Origin: CAJBVG01 sp943371425
GTDB lineage: Bacteria; Bacteroidota; Bacteroidia; Sphingobacteriales; Sphingobacteriaceae
Assembly (NCBI GenBank): GCA_943371425.1
Contig: CALRUR010000012.1
Location: forward strand, 1-64,000
DNA length: 64,000 nucleotides
Direction: 5' to 3'
Made by a program: the position numbers and the translations under genes. Position 1 is the first letter of the stretch. Each line of letters begins with the position of its first letter. The notes under the pieces were generated by a model. The model saw only the letters and a list, made by a program, of their open reading frames with translations, searched no databases and had not been told where the DNA came from. This document shows, in pieces, positions 1-8,194 of the stretch.

Positions 1-9
1 TAAATACTC

Positions 10-819
10 ATGACAAAAATTAAACAAATATCAGGCCTATCTAGTGCCTTAGCCACAAAAGCTGCCGATGCAGATGTTGTTAAAAAAGCAAACAATTTAT
101 CGGACTTAAACCCAGCAGCCGTTCGTGCAAACTTAGCCTTGTATTCGCAGAGTGAGGTAAACTCCATTTTATCTGGAACCACTCATGCCTATTCTGTTGC
201 AGACCTTGCAGCTCGTAGCGCTCTGGCAGGACTAAAAGCTACTGACAGAGTGTTTGTAAGTAACGATGGTGATGGTAAATGGGCCTTATACATTGTTAGT
301 GCAATAACCAACGGATTAGGCTCCACTTCTACATTTAGAAAAATTGCAGACGAAGACATTTTCGCCAATGCATTAACTGCTGAAGCAGTAAAAACAGCTT
401 ATGAAAGTAACGCCAATACACATGCATTTAACGATGCTCAAAAAGCAAAGCTTGATAATATTACCATCGCTTCTGCAATAGATATTGATGCAGTAAGAGA
501 CCAGGCACAAGAAGGATACGACCAGGCCAATAATGCAATGGGTATTGCACAGGATGCCATGAATGCAGCAAACGGTAAGGCAAACGTTTTCTTTGAAGCA
601 AAAGAAACATTCGAAGGATTGAATGCAGAACCAGATATGGAATTCCAAGTAAATGTTGCTAATCCAGTTATGCAAGATACGATTCCAATGGTGTTTGTAA
701 ATTCTGATTTTGCCATGCTAACAGGTCATGTATCTGGAGAGAATACGATTTTCATTACACTGCCATACATGTTAGAAGCAGATGATGTAATCACCGTTTT
801 TTATAAATACAGTGCATAG
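10..819 (+). CDS. phage tail-fibre-like structural protein
   Basis: A 269-aa protein with no signal peptide. Two segments have the texture of tail-fibre modules: residues about 25-50 (NNLSDLNPAAVRANL) and about 138-150 (AFNDAQKAKLDNI). A helical, Ala-rich, coiled-coil-like stretch follows (about 155-195). The compact C-terminal beta-rich domain ends in FYKYSA. The likely role is a virion tail or fibre component, or another extended surface protein. The stop overlaps the start of the next small membrane gene, so it belongs to a co-transcribed late-gene block. Assignment rests on motif style, not on a named family, and no catalytic residues are seen. Confidence 0.55.
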   Translation: MTKIKQISGLSSALATKAADADVVKKANNLSDLNPAAVRANLALYSQSEVNSILSGTTHAYSVADLAARSALAGLKATDRVFVSNDGDGKWALYIVSAITNGLGSTSTFRKIADEDIFANALTAEAVKTAYESNANTHAFNDAQKAKLDNITIASAIDIDAVRDQAQEGYDQANNAMGIAQDAMNAANGKANVFFEAKETFEGLNAEPDMEFQVNVANPVMQDTIPMVFVNSDFAMLTGHVSGENTIFITLPYMLEADDVITVFYKYSA

Positions 820-988
820 TAGTACTCGCTATATTATTACTCTCATCGCTGCAATTTTTTTAGCAGTAGTGGTGGTGCTTTCCATTTTTAAAGCAATGGA
901 AAGTGTCGCTTCTACCGCTATTGCAGCACTCATGACAATTCTTTCTACATACATCTGGTCTCAAACTAAACGTCCATCAAAACCATGA
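812..988 (+). CDS. small membrane protein, holin-like
   Basis: A GTG-initiated frame of 58 codons. It starts inside the end of the fibre-like gene and ends in an ATGA overlap with the next gene. The product has one long hydrophobic segment (YIITLIAAIFLAVVVVLSIF), a second moderately hydrophobic helix and a basic tail ending KRPSKP. Size, one or two membrane helices and position before a spanin-like protein and a transglycosylase fit a holin in a lysis cassette. Holins cannot be identified from sequence alone, so this is contextual. Confidence 0.5.
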   Translation: MHSSTRYIITLIAAIFLAVVVVLSIFKAMESVASTAIAALMTILSTYIWSQTKRPSKP

Positions 989-1584
989 ACATACATACCT
1001 TTTTTCGAAGAGCTATTTCAATAGTAGTAGTTATCTCGCTTCTAGTCATTGGCATAGGATTAGGGAAATTTCTGTACCGTTCGCATCAAGAAAATAATTT
1101 AAGAGCATCTGAAATAAATGCTCAATTAGAACACATTCGATCGGAGAATAATAAACTCATGGCACAGAATAAAGTCATTGGATTATCACTTTCTCAGCTT
1201 GAAGCATTTTACCCAGCACTCTATAAACAAATAAAGGAGATGGATATAAAACCATCAAGGGTACAGTCGGTAAGTAGTAGCGGAATTAGAATTGAAAAAA
1301 CAATTATCACTACCCTAAAAGATAGCATCATTCAAGATACGATACGGGTAAAACAGTTCGACTATTCGGATGCCTGGATAAGTATTCGAGGAGAGGCAAT
1401 TGGAAATATACAATCGATAAGTATAACTCATATTGATACGCTCTCGCAAGTAGTATTTAAAGGCTCAAGAGCCAACCCTTGGTTATGGCTATTCTCGCCT
1501 CGCAGATTAACGCAGCGAATAAGCCTTGCTAGTCCATACAGTAAACTACAATATTCTAAATACATCCAAATAGATGAAAAGTAA
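985..1584 (+). CDS. membrane-anchored coiled-coil protein, possible spanin-like
   Basis: A 199-aa protein with one N-terminal membrane helix (about residues 11-30, AISIVVVISLLVIGIGLGKF). A predicted coiled coil follows (about 35-75, rich in Glu, Asn and Gln), then a beta-rich C-terminal domain without cysteines. An anchored coiled coil with an exported domain resembles the i-spanin/Rz type of phage lysis protein, and it sits between a holin-like and a transglycosylase gene. It overlaps both neighbours by a few bases, suggesting translational coupling. No specific family is recognised. Confidence 0.5.
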   Translation: MNIHTFFRRAISIVVVISLLVIGIGLGKFLYRSHQENNLRASEINAQLEHIRSENNKLMAQNKVIGLSLSQLEAFYPALYKQIKEMDIKPSRVQSVSSSGIRIEKTIITTLKDSIIQDTIRVKQFDYSDAWISIRGEAIGNIQSISITHIDTLSQVVFKGSRANPWLWLFSPRRLTQRISLASPYSKLQYSKYIQIDEK

Positions 1585-1705
1585 TTCGGTAATTATTGCC
1601 TCAACTATTGCCATCACTGCAATGATTTTAAAAGCCAGGGCGGATAAAAAACTTACATCCACTCAAAAGCAAAATAGAACCATACAATTCGTAAAAGCAT
1701 CCTAA
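1574..1705 (+). CDS. 43-aa membrane peptide
   Basis: A 44-codon frame with ATG, starting inside the upstream gene and ending at a TAATG junction with the transglycosylase gene. The product has a short hydrophobic N-terminus (VIIASTIAITAMIL) and a basic, Gln-rich tail. It fills the only gap between two coupled genes, which is the main evidence that it is real. It may be a second holin or antiholin-like peptide; function unknown. Confidence 0.45.
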   Translation: MKSNSVIIASTIAITAMILKARADKKLTSTQKQNRTIQFVKAS

Positions 1706-2364
1706 TGAATGTAGCCATACCAATGATTAGTACTCCTTTTTATGCCAAGGAAAAAACTCCTCAGCTCAAAATCGCTTTGGCTGATATTGCTAAACGTTAT
1801 TATAAATCTATCCGATTGGCTGAGCAATTAACTAAAGTACCAGGAGCAATAATACTTTCTATCATTTTTGCTGAAAGTGCTGGTGATGAGAGCGTAATTA
1901 GTTCAGCAGGTGCTGTGGGATTAATGCAACTAAAACCTCAAACTGCTCACGATACTTTAGTTCAAGAAAATAATTTTAAAAGACTAAGTAAAGCTGAATT
2001 AAATATTCTAAGGAAATATTTAGGTGCAAGAATGGATTCAATCCTTGCTCAACAATATTTAGGACAAAAACTTAAATCCAATAACTATTCTGGAAATGTG
2101 ATCACGAAAACTGACCTGCTAAATCCTGAATTTAACATTCTAGTAGGGAGTATTTACTTAGGACTTCTCATAGATCAGCACGAAGAAAAAGGAACGCTTA
2201 GACTAGATAAAGTTGTGCTCAGGTATAACCAAGGTTACTTCTATAAACCCAAAGGGAATACTGTTAAAGAAACATTAGTCAGTGCTAAAAAAAGAAGTGA
2301 AGAAGCGTATGCTTATGTACTGAAAGTAGTGGGTAAAAATGGATTATTGGAGGCGCAGGTATGA
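1705..2364 (+). CDS. lytic transglycosylase (SLT family), endolysin-like
   Basis: A 219-aa SLT-fold protein that would cleave peptidoglycan between MurNAc and GlcNAc. The catalytic Glu lies in IIFAESAGDES (about residue 56), followed by the family motif AGAVGLMQLKP (about 72-82). The later NPEFNILVGSIYLG and VLRYNQGY segments also match the fold. No cleavable signal peptide is evident, as expected for a phage enzyme released by a holin or carried in a virion. An alternative role is a local wall-opening enzyme of a conjugation machine. The start at the TAATG overlap is supported by the tight gene packing. Confidence 0.8.
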   Translation: MNVAIPMISTPFYAKEKTPQLKIALADIAKRYYKSIRLAEQLTKVPGAIILSIIFAESAGDESVISSAGAVGLMQLKPQTAHDTLVQENNFKRLSKAELNILRKYLGARMDSILAQQYLGQKLKSNNYSGNVITKTDLLNPEFNILVGSIYLGLLIDQHEEKGTLRLDKVVLRYNQGYFYKPKGNTVKETLVSAKKRSEEAYAYVLKVVGKNGLLEAQV

Positions 2365-3119
2365 ATCAGTTAGCGCTCAATAAAAAAATCGAAGAGCTCA
2401 TTCGAAGTAAGGATAAGAAAGGCGAAAAATATTACCAGGAAGACAAGCAGCTTCTTGTTCAATACGAAGGCTCTGGAGGACAAGGCTCAAAAGGTGCAAC
2501 TGGAGAAGGCGTATTATATGAATATTATACTCCCGATAACATCTGCGAGTTGATGTGGAAGCTTGCTTATCGTTATGGCTACAAATCAACAGGAACAGTA
2601 CTTGAACCAAGTGTAGGCACTGGAAATATGTTAAAGTATGCGCCTGACAAATCGAAGTGTTACGCATTTGAAACGAATCCGATTTCTAAACGTATTACGG
2701 AAATTCTTTACCCTGAAGCAAAGATTTATAACAATTATTTTGAAACAGTTTTTTTGCAAGAGCCACGATTTACAGCTAGACTAAAAGACAAATTAACCTG
2801 GTTAACAGGTGCTCCATTTTCTTTAGTGATTGGTAATCCGCCATATGGAAAATACAAGAACAAATACAGCTCCTATTTCACTCGCCCAAAGATGCATCAA
2901 ATAGAACTGTACTTTATGTACCAGGGACTTCAGCTCTTAAAGCCAGGTGGACTATTGGTTTTCATTACGGGCAGTAATTTTTTAAGAAATGGAATTACCT
3001 ATCAAGGAGAAAAACTAGAGCTAGAAAAATATGCTCAACTTTTAGATGCCTACCGATTACCAGCCGTATTTAAATTCTCCAGCGTACCCACAGACATCAT
3101 TGTGTTAAAAAGAATATAA
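2361..3119 (+). CDS. N6-adenine DNA methyltransferase
   Basis: A 252-aa class I methyltransferase. The SAM-binding motif is LEPSVGTGNML (about residues 80-90) and the catalytic NPPY lies in VIGNPPYGKY (about 158). This order is that of gamma-class N6-adenine methylases of the type I HsdM kind. The N-terminus contains EYYTPDNICELM, the usual lead-in of such enzymes. It lacks a target-recognition domain of normal size, so specificity may be loose or come from a partner. It overlaps the transglycosylase gene and sits two genes before a large SF2 helicase. That arrangement resembles a split version of the methylase-helicase DarB of phage P1 (inference). Confidence 0.8.
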   Translation: MNQLALNKKIEELIRSKDKKGEKYYQEDKQLLVQYEGSGGQGSKGATGEGVLYEYYTPDNICELMWKLAYRYGYKSTGTVLEPSVGTGNMLKYAPDKSKCYAFETNPISKRITEILYPEAKIYNNYFETVFLQEPRFTARLKDKLTWLTGAPFSLVIGNPPYGKYKNKYSSYFTRPKMHQIELYFMYQGLQLLKPGGLLVFITGSNFLRNGITYQGEKLELEKYAQLLDAYRLPAVFKFSSVPTDIIVLKRI

Positions 3120-3121
3120 CC

Positions 3122-3880
3122 ATGAATTATACCCAAACGACTTTCCAGCCTCAAATGGTTTTTGATAAATCTGCTTACTCAGATTTAGAATCTAAAATTG
3201 ATGAACTCGATGCAGAATTTAGAGTCCGTGAAATTGAAGTCACCTTTAACAAAGATGCTTACTTCTTTGGAAAGGTAAACAGCTCAGCTGATGTCACAAG
3301 TTTTATTCGGGAGCGCATTCTAAAAGGTATTGAAGTACAAGAACATTTTATTGCCATTTACTTAAACCAGGCAAATAAAATTATAGGCTATTATCACCAC
3401 TCTACTGGCACCATCAATGCAACTATGGTGGACATTGAGATCGTAGCAGCAGTGGCGCTTAAAACGCTTGCCAAAGCCGTTATCATTTCTCACAACCATC
3501 CAAGCGGAAACCTTCAACCTTCCGAAGCTGATAGAATCCTAACTAAGCGAATAAAAGATGCGCTGAAATTATTCGACATTCATTTGATGGATCATATCAT
3601 CGTTACTCGTGATGGATATCTATCCTTCTCTGAACAAGGTGAACGAGCATTGGGCTCTATCTCTGATATACCAAATGACTTAGAGCAAAAACTTCGCTCA
3701 GAAATATTCGCTCAATTAAAAAAAGTAACCCAGGCAAATGCTCCAAATATTTTTGAGATTATTCAGTCCAAAGATGGTTACCTGCAAATTGAGAACATGG
3801 TTATCGAAAAAGTATTGCACGATCAAATGGTACCCGCTGCAATCATTCCATTACTTGAATCTGACATGCAATTAATCTAA
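3122..3880 (+). CDS. RadC/JAB-domain protein
   Basis: A 252-aa protein whose centre is a RadC-like JAB (MPN+) domain. The metal motif is complete: a Glu in the preceding helix and ISHNHPSGNLQPSEAD (about residues 121-136), followed by LFDIHLMDHIIVTRDGYLSF. Such proteins are common on Bacteroidota mobile elements. They are predicted zinc hydrolases, but their substrate is unknown and a DNA-repair role for RadC is not established. The C-terminal 70 residues are not recognised. The gene lies two bases after the methylase stop and abuts the next gene. Confidence 0.8.
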   Translation: MNYTQTTFQPQMVFDKSAYSDLESKIDELDAEFRVREIEVTFNKDAYFFGKVNSSADVTSFIRERILKGIEVQEHFIAIYLNQANKIIGYYHHSTGTINATMVDIEIVAAVALKTLAKAVIISHNHPSGNLQPSEADRILTKRIKDALKLFDIHLMDHIIVTRDGYLSFSEQGERALGSISDIPNDLEQKLRSEIFAQLKKVTQANAPNIFEIIQSKDGYLQIENMVIEKVLHDQMVPAAIIPLLESDMQLI

Positions 3881-4530
3881 TGGATACGACCTCGCCAAAG
3901 TATTTAAGAGCTCGCATTGATATGATTCGGGATGTACTTTCTAAAGTAGATGCAAAGGATTTTAATACCTCGCTGCTACGTAATGGAGTATATCCAAAAG
4001 ATAGAGACGAGGAATCTATTGTAGCTGTCTACATGAAGCAGAAAGATTATTCTAATGAACCTTTGTCATTCTCTGAGCTCTGCACATTTAACACCTGGTT
4101 TGCTAGGCATCCTGAAAAGATTTGTGGCAAAGAAGAATACACGACCAGCAGAGAATTTCCTATTACCATTAAAGGCAGTTTGGTAGAGATTATTAGCACG
4201 CTAAACTATGCGCTTGGTGACATGCAATTGGTACTTGAATTACCTGGCGACTGGGTGATTAAAACTTACGACCCTGAATACGAAGACTTCTTCGTGCAAT
4301 ACAGATGCGGTAACTACATGATACAAGTATTTACCCATGGAGTAGATTATAACTTCCAAATACATAATGGAGATTTTATACTGGAGAACATTAATTACAT
4401 GAGTGTATCGGATGCAAACGTGCATGCACTAAAATTTATGAACGAACATCCAATAGGAAATACCTCATTAAGTGAATTAGAAATAGAAGCCCTAGCACTT
4501 GAACTAGAAATGCAAATAAAAAGAATATGA
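3880..4530 (+). CDS. unknown protein with shared C-terminal tail
   Basis: A 216-aa protein of no recognised family. It has mixed alpha/beta composition and no membrane segment. Its last residues (LEIEALALELEMQIKRI) closely match the extreme C-terminus of the large helicase encoded next door (LELEALALELELDLINF). This suggests a common targeting, packaging or interaction tag. The start overlaps the RadC gene stop and the end overlaps the helicase start by four bases, so the genes are co-translated. Confidence 0.6.
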   Translation: MDTTSPKYLRARIDMIRDVLSKVDAKDFNTSLLRNGVYPKDRDEESIVAVYMKQKDYSNEPLSFSELCTFNTWFARHPEKICGKEEYTTSREFPITIKGSLVEIISTLNYALGDMQLVLELPGDWVIKTYDPEYEDFFVQYRCGNYMIQVFTHGVDYNFQIHNGDFILENINYMSVSDANVHALKFMNEHPIGNTSLSELEIEALALELEMQIKRI

Positions 4531-7500
4531 GTTATCTATCAGGCATACAAAATTTAAACGGATTAGGTTCGCTGAATCCTTATACCTCTACAAACATTAG
4601 AGGCAACACTCACATCATAGAGCAGGTACTAACGGAAGCGAATTCTTTGAAAGGACTGGGCGAAGTGGAAAATAAAAAACTTTCCTTTTCTGAGGTAGTA
4701 GCTAAGTACAATAAAGGGATTACGGAAGCGGAAATTAAAGCATGGATTTGGTACAAACGCCGAATGGGCGTACCGATGAAAGGCTGGGAACCTTATTACA
4801 TTAAAGGCATTGGTAAAGTATTAGAGGAGCAGTTATTCGATTTAGTAAAAACTGGAGCTTTATTTTATCATGCTGGAGAGCTCATGCCATTTCCGATTTA
4901 TACCTACGGAAATATGTACGACCGATTGGTACAACTTGAGAAAGACAAAGAAGCAATCGAGAAACATTTTGGAACGGAATGTTGGGAACTGCACAAGCAA
5001 GTCATTGAAAAAGCTAAACCCGAATTGTTATCGGTTGAAAACACAGACGAAAAAGAACGTCCAATCATTACTGCTATTTCAGACTTTGCAGTAGATCCAA
5101 ATTTGTTTTACATCTCTCAGGTTTGTGAGGAATTCATGGATTTAGAAAATGCCGAAGAGCTCAAAAAAGTAAACGGAAAAGTAGAACGCAAAAAAGAACG
5201 AGAGAAAATAAACATTCGTTTTGATGGAGAAACAAAATATACCCTTCAGCATGTATTTATTAAATGGTTATTTACACTCAATGCCGACACTGATTTTGAG
5301 AAAAGTGCTGCTATAGATATTGCAGATTATTACTTGGCTAACCGTTCACTCCGAGATGATAAATTAACCAAGGAAGAAAAGGCGGAGATTAAAGCAAATG
5401 CTAGAATCGAAGGAGAAAAACTATTCTCTAAGTTCTTGCACGAAGTATTAGCCTTTGAAGACCAGCAGAAACTTAACTATTCGTGGAATAGAATGTACAA
5501 TGGCCAGTCGGACATCAACTATTCTAAAGTGCCTATTGGCTTTGAATGTTCATCTCGATTTAAGTCTGGTATTTTACAGATTACCGACATCCAGCGAGAA
5601 GGCGTAGCCTTTATGGAAGCAATGGGTTCAGGCATTAATGCTTTTGATGTAGGCGTTGGTAAAACAATGACAGCCATTGTAAACCTTGCACATAATTTAT
5701 ATTCAGGAAAATGCAAACGTCCATTAATAGTTGTACCAAAACCAACCTATAAAAAATGGATGAATGAGATAATCGGTTATACTGATAAAAAAACAGGTGA
5801 ACATGTTTCAGGCGTATTATCTCATACAGGCATAACGGTGAACGATTGGTATAATTTAGGAACGGAAGTAATCAGTAAAATTGACCTAAACAATCCAGTA
5901 GATGAACGATCGATAACGATGGTTACCTATGAAGGATTTAAGCGATTAGGCTTTGGAGATTCTGTTTCAGACGAACTCTTTACCGAGCTGGTCAACATCC
6001 TTGGCCAGAGTAAGGAAAAATCTTCTCGAGACAAAGAAATCGAATACCAAAAGTTTCGAGAAATGATCGGCGTAGGTCAAAAGAATTCAATTGCCGACAT
6101 TGATATCCTTGGCTTTGATTATGCAGTAATTGATGAGGCCCACCGTTGTAAGAACGTATTCTCCCAGGTAAAGAGTGATGAGGATGGAAATAAACGATAC
6201 AACATACAATCAGCAACATCTGAGACAGGTCAGAAAGCGTTTTTATTATTGAGTTTTATTCAGCGCAAGTATGGTAGAAATACCATGCTGCTTACTGCTA
6301 CTCCATTTTCTAATTCACCTCTTGAGATATACTCTATGTTATCACTTGTGGCGTATGATTCCCTCAGAGATAATGGCATCTCAAGTTTGGATACCTTCTT
6401 TGATTTGTTTGTTCTGCCAACCGTTGAATGGGCAGCGAACTACAAAGAAGAAATTGTAGAAAAAGAAGTAATAAAAAGCTTTACCAACAGAAGGATTTTA
6501 CAGAAGTTAATCTACAATCATATCCTTTACAAAACTGGTGAAGAAGCTGGAGTGGTTCGTCCGAAGAAAATCAATTTACCCCTACTCTATAATTTTGAAA
6601 ATGTAAAAGAACGTTTGCCACAAGATAAGCAGGTGCTTACCTACATCAACATGACACCGATGCAACGAGAGAACCAAAACGGAATCGTTGCAATGGCTAA
6701 GAAATCCACTCAAGGCAAACTAGACATGGGTAATTTATTTAGAGCCTTAGCATATTCATTGGATAATGCCTTATCACCGTTTTTATTAAAAGGAACTCCT
6801 GAAGATTATAAAGATTTTGTTGAGCAAAGTCCGAAGATTGCTTACGTGATGGAATGCATACGATCGGTAAAGACCTGGCACGAAAAGCATGATGAAACGG
6901 CAAGCGGACAGGTGATTTACATGAACCGAGGTAAACTGTTTTTTCCATTAATTAAAGAATACCTCGAAAAAGAAATTGGTTACAAGCGAGGCGTGATGTA
7001 CGATAAAACCAAGGTAGATGAAGTCGAAATCATTTCTTCAGAGATTAACGATACCCGTAAAGAAATTATCAAAGAAGCCTTCTTAGATGGTGTCGTTAAA
7101 ATAATTATTGGTACAGCTACTATTCGTGAGGGGATTGATTTACAAAAAAGAGGAACGGTAATTTATAATTGTTACCCTGAATGGAACCCTACTGATATTC
7201 GTCAGCTCGAAGGACGTATTTGGAGGCAAGGCAATCAGTTTAAATATGTAAGAATTGTAATGCCATTAGTGCAGGACAGCATGGATGTGTTCGTATTCCA
7301 GAAGCTTGAAGAAAAAACTTCTCGAATAAATGATATATGGTTTAGAGGTGACAGAGGAAACGTACTGGATTTAGAGAGCATGGATCCTGAAGAAATTAAA
7401 CTGGCATTGATTACAGATGTTGACCGATTGGTAAGAATGTTTTTCGACCAGGCAAAAGAGCAGTTAAGCAGAGAGCACAGAAAAATACTGATGGCGATAG

Positions 7501-8192
7501 AGTCCATCAAGGAGATAGAAAAAGACATAACCGATTACAAAACTTATCGGGAGAAAAGCTTAGATGCGATACGCAATTTCCATACTTCGCTAATGAACGC
7601 AACCTTCATGCAAGGATCGTTCAAGGTTGCTGAAGATGGAGAAATAATTAACAAGCAGTCTAAAAAAGGGAAAGAGCTCAAGGAAGACATCGAAGCTTTA
7701 ATCAACGCTACTGACCAGCAGGATAAAGATATTCTCGCTATGGGCAGGAAAATCGAATCCTCGTACACTTTGCTGGGCGTTTACTTTCCGAACAGGTATT
7801 ACTTAGCCTATTTCAAAGAATACGTGAGCAAGGTTCGTAAAACGGAGCGTACTATTCTTAAACCAAAGGGATGCTCATTAACCAGCGACTTAGCGCCTAT
7901 CCTTGCGCAATACGAAGCGGAGAAGCAAAACTTATTGCTGCAAGCGGAGGAATTTAAAGGAGAAGAAGATTCGCCAAAGTGGGCATCACTTCGAGTAGAA
8001 ATACAGCAAAAGAAATCTGCCCTTCAGGTAGAAGGAAGAAGTGCTGAAAGTAGAGCTGAAGAATTTAATAGGCTGAACTATTTGCTTGAATATCGTACAG
8101 CTTCACTCCCTACCGAAATCAAACAACCAATTAATCAATTAGAGCTAGAAGCTCTTGCATTAGAACTAGAACTTGACCTTATAAACTTTTAA
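4527..8192 (+). CDS. large SF2/SNF2-type DNA helicase, DarB-like
   Basis: A 1221-aa protein with a complete SF2 ATPase core. Motif I is FDVGVGKTMTA (about residue 376), motif II VIDEAHRCKN (about 535), motif III LLTATPFSN (about 590), and motifs V/VI are ATIREGIDLQ and IRQLEGRIWRQGNQ (about 865-900). The N-terminal 350 residues are unrecognised and the C-terminal 250 are largely helical. Helicases of this layout, next to an N6-methylase, are typical of phage and plasmid antirestriction or DNA-protection proteins such as P1 DarB. That function is inferred here. The last 17 residues repeat the tail of the preceding gene product. No nuclease motif is seen. Confidence 0.75.
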   Translation: MSYLSGIQNLNGLGSLNPYTSTNIRGNTHIIEQVLTEANSLKGLGEVENKKLSFSEVVAKYNKGITEAEIKAWIWYKRRMGVPMKGWEPYYIKGIGKVLEEQLFDLVKTGALFYHAGELMPFPIYTYGNMYDRLVQLEKDKEAIEKHFGTECWELHKQVIEKAKPELLSVENTDEKERPIITAISDFAVDPNLFYISQVCEEFMDLENAEELKKVNGKVERKKEREKINIRFDGETKYTLQHVFIKWLFTLNADTDFEKSAAIDIADYYLANRSLRDDKLTKEEKAEIKANARIEGEKLFSKFLHEVLAFEDQQKLNYSWNRMYNGQSDINYSKVPIGFECSSRFKSGILQITDIQREGVAFMEAMGSGINAFDVGVGKTMTAIVNLAHNLYSGKCKRPLIVVPKPTYKKWMNEIIGYTDKKTGEHVSGVLSHTGITVNDWYNLGTEVISKIDLNNPVDERSITMVTYEGFKRLGFGDSVSDELFTELVNILGQSKEKSSRDKEIEYQKFREMIGVGQKNSIADIDILGFDYAVIDEAHRCKNVFSQVKSDEDGNKRYNIQSATSETGQKAFLLLSFIQRKYGRNTMLLTATPFSNSPLEIYSMLSLVAYDSLRDNGISSLDTFFDLFVLPTVEWAANYKEEIVEKEVIKSFTNRRILQKLIYNHILYKTGEEAGVVRPKKINLPLLYNFENVKERLPQDKQVLTYINMTPMQRENQNGIVAMAKKSTQGKLDMGNLFRALAYSLDNALSPFLLKGTPEDYKDFVEQSPKIAYVMECIRSVKTWHEKHDETASGQVIYMNRGKLFFPLIKEYLEKEIGYKRGVMYDKTKVDEVEIISSEINDTRKEIIKEAFLDGVVKIIIGTATIREGIDLQKRGTVIYNCYPEWNPTDIRQLEGRIWRQGNQFKYVRIVMPLVQDSMDVFVFQKLEEKTSRINDIWFRGDRGNVLDLESMDPEEIKLALITDVDRLVRMFFDQAKEQLSREHRKILMAIESIKEIEKDITDYKTYREKSLDAIRNFHTSLMNATFMQGSFKVAEDGEIINKQSKKGKELKEDIEALINATDQQDKDILAMGRKIESSYTLLGVYFPNRYYLAYFKEYVSKVRKTERTILKPKGCSLTSDLAPILAQYEAEKQNLLLQAEEFKGEEDSPKWASLRVEIQQKKSALQVEGRSAESRAEEFNRLNYLLEYRTASLPTEIKQPINQLELEALALELELDLINF

Positions 8193-8194
8193 TC

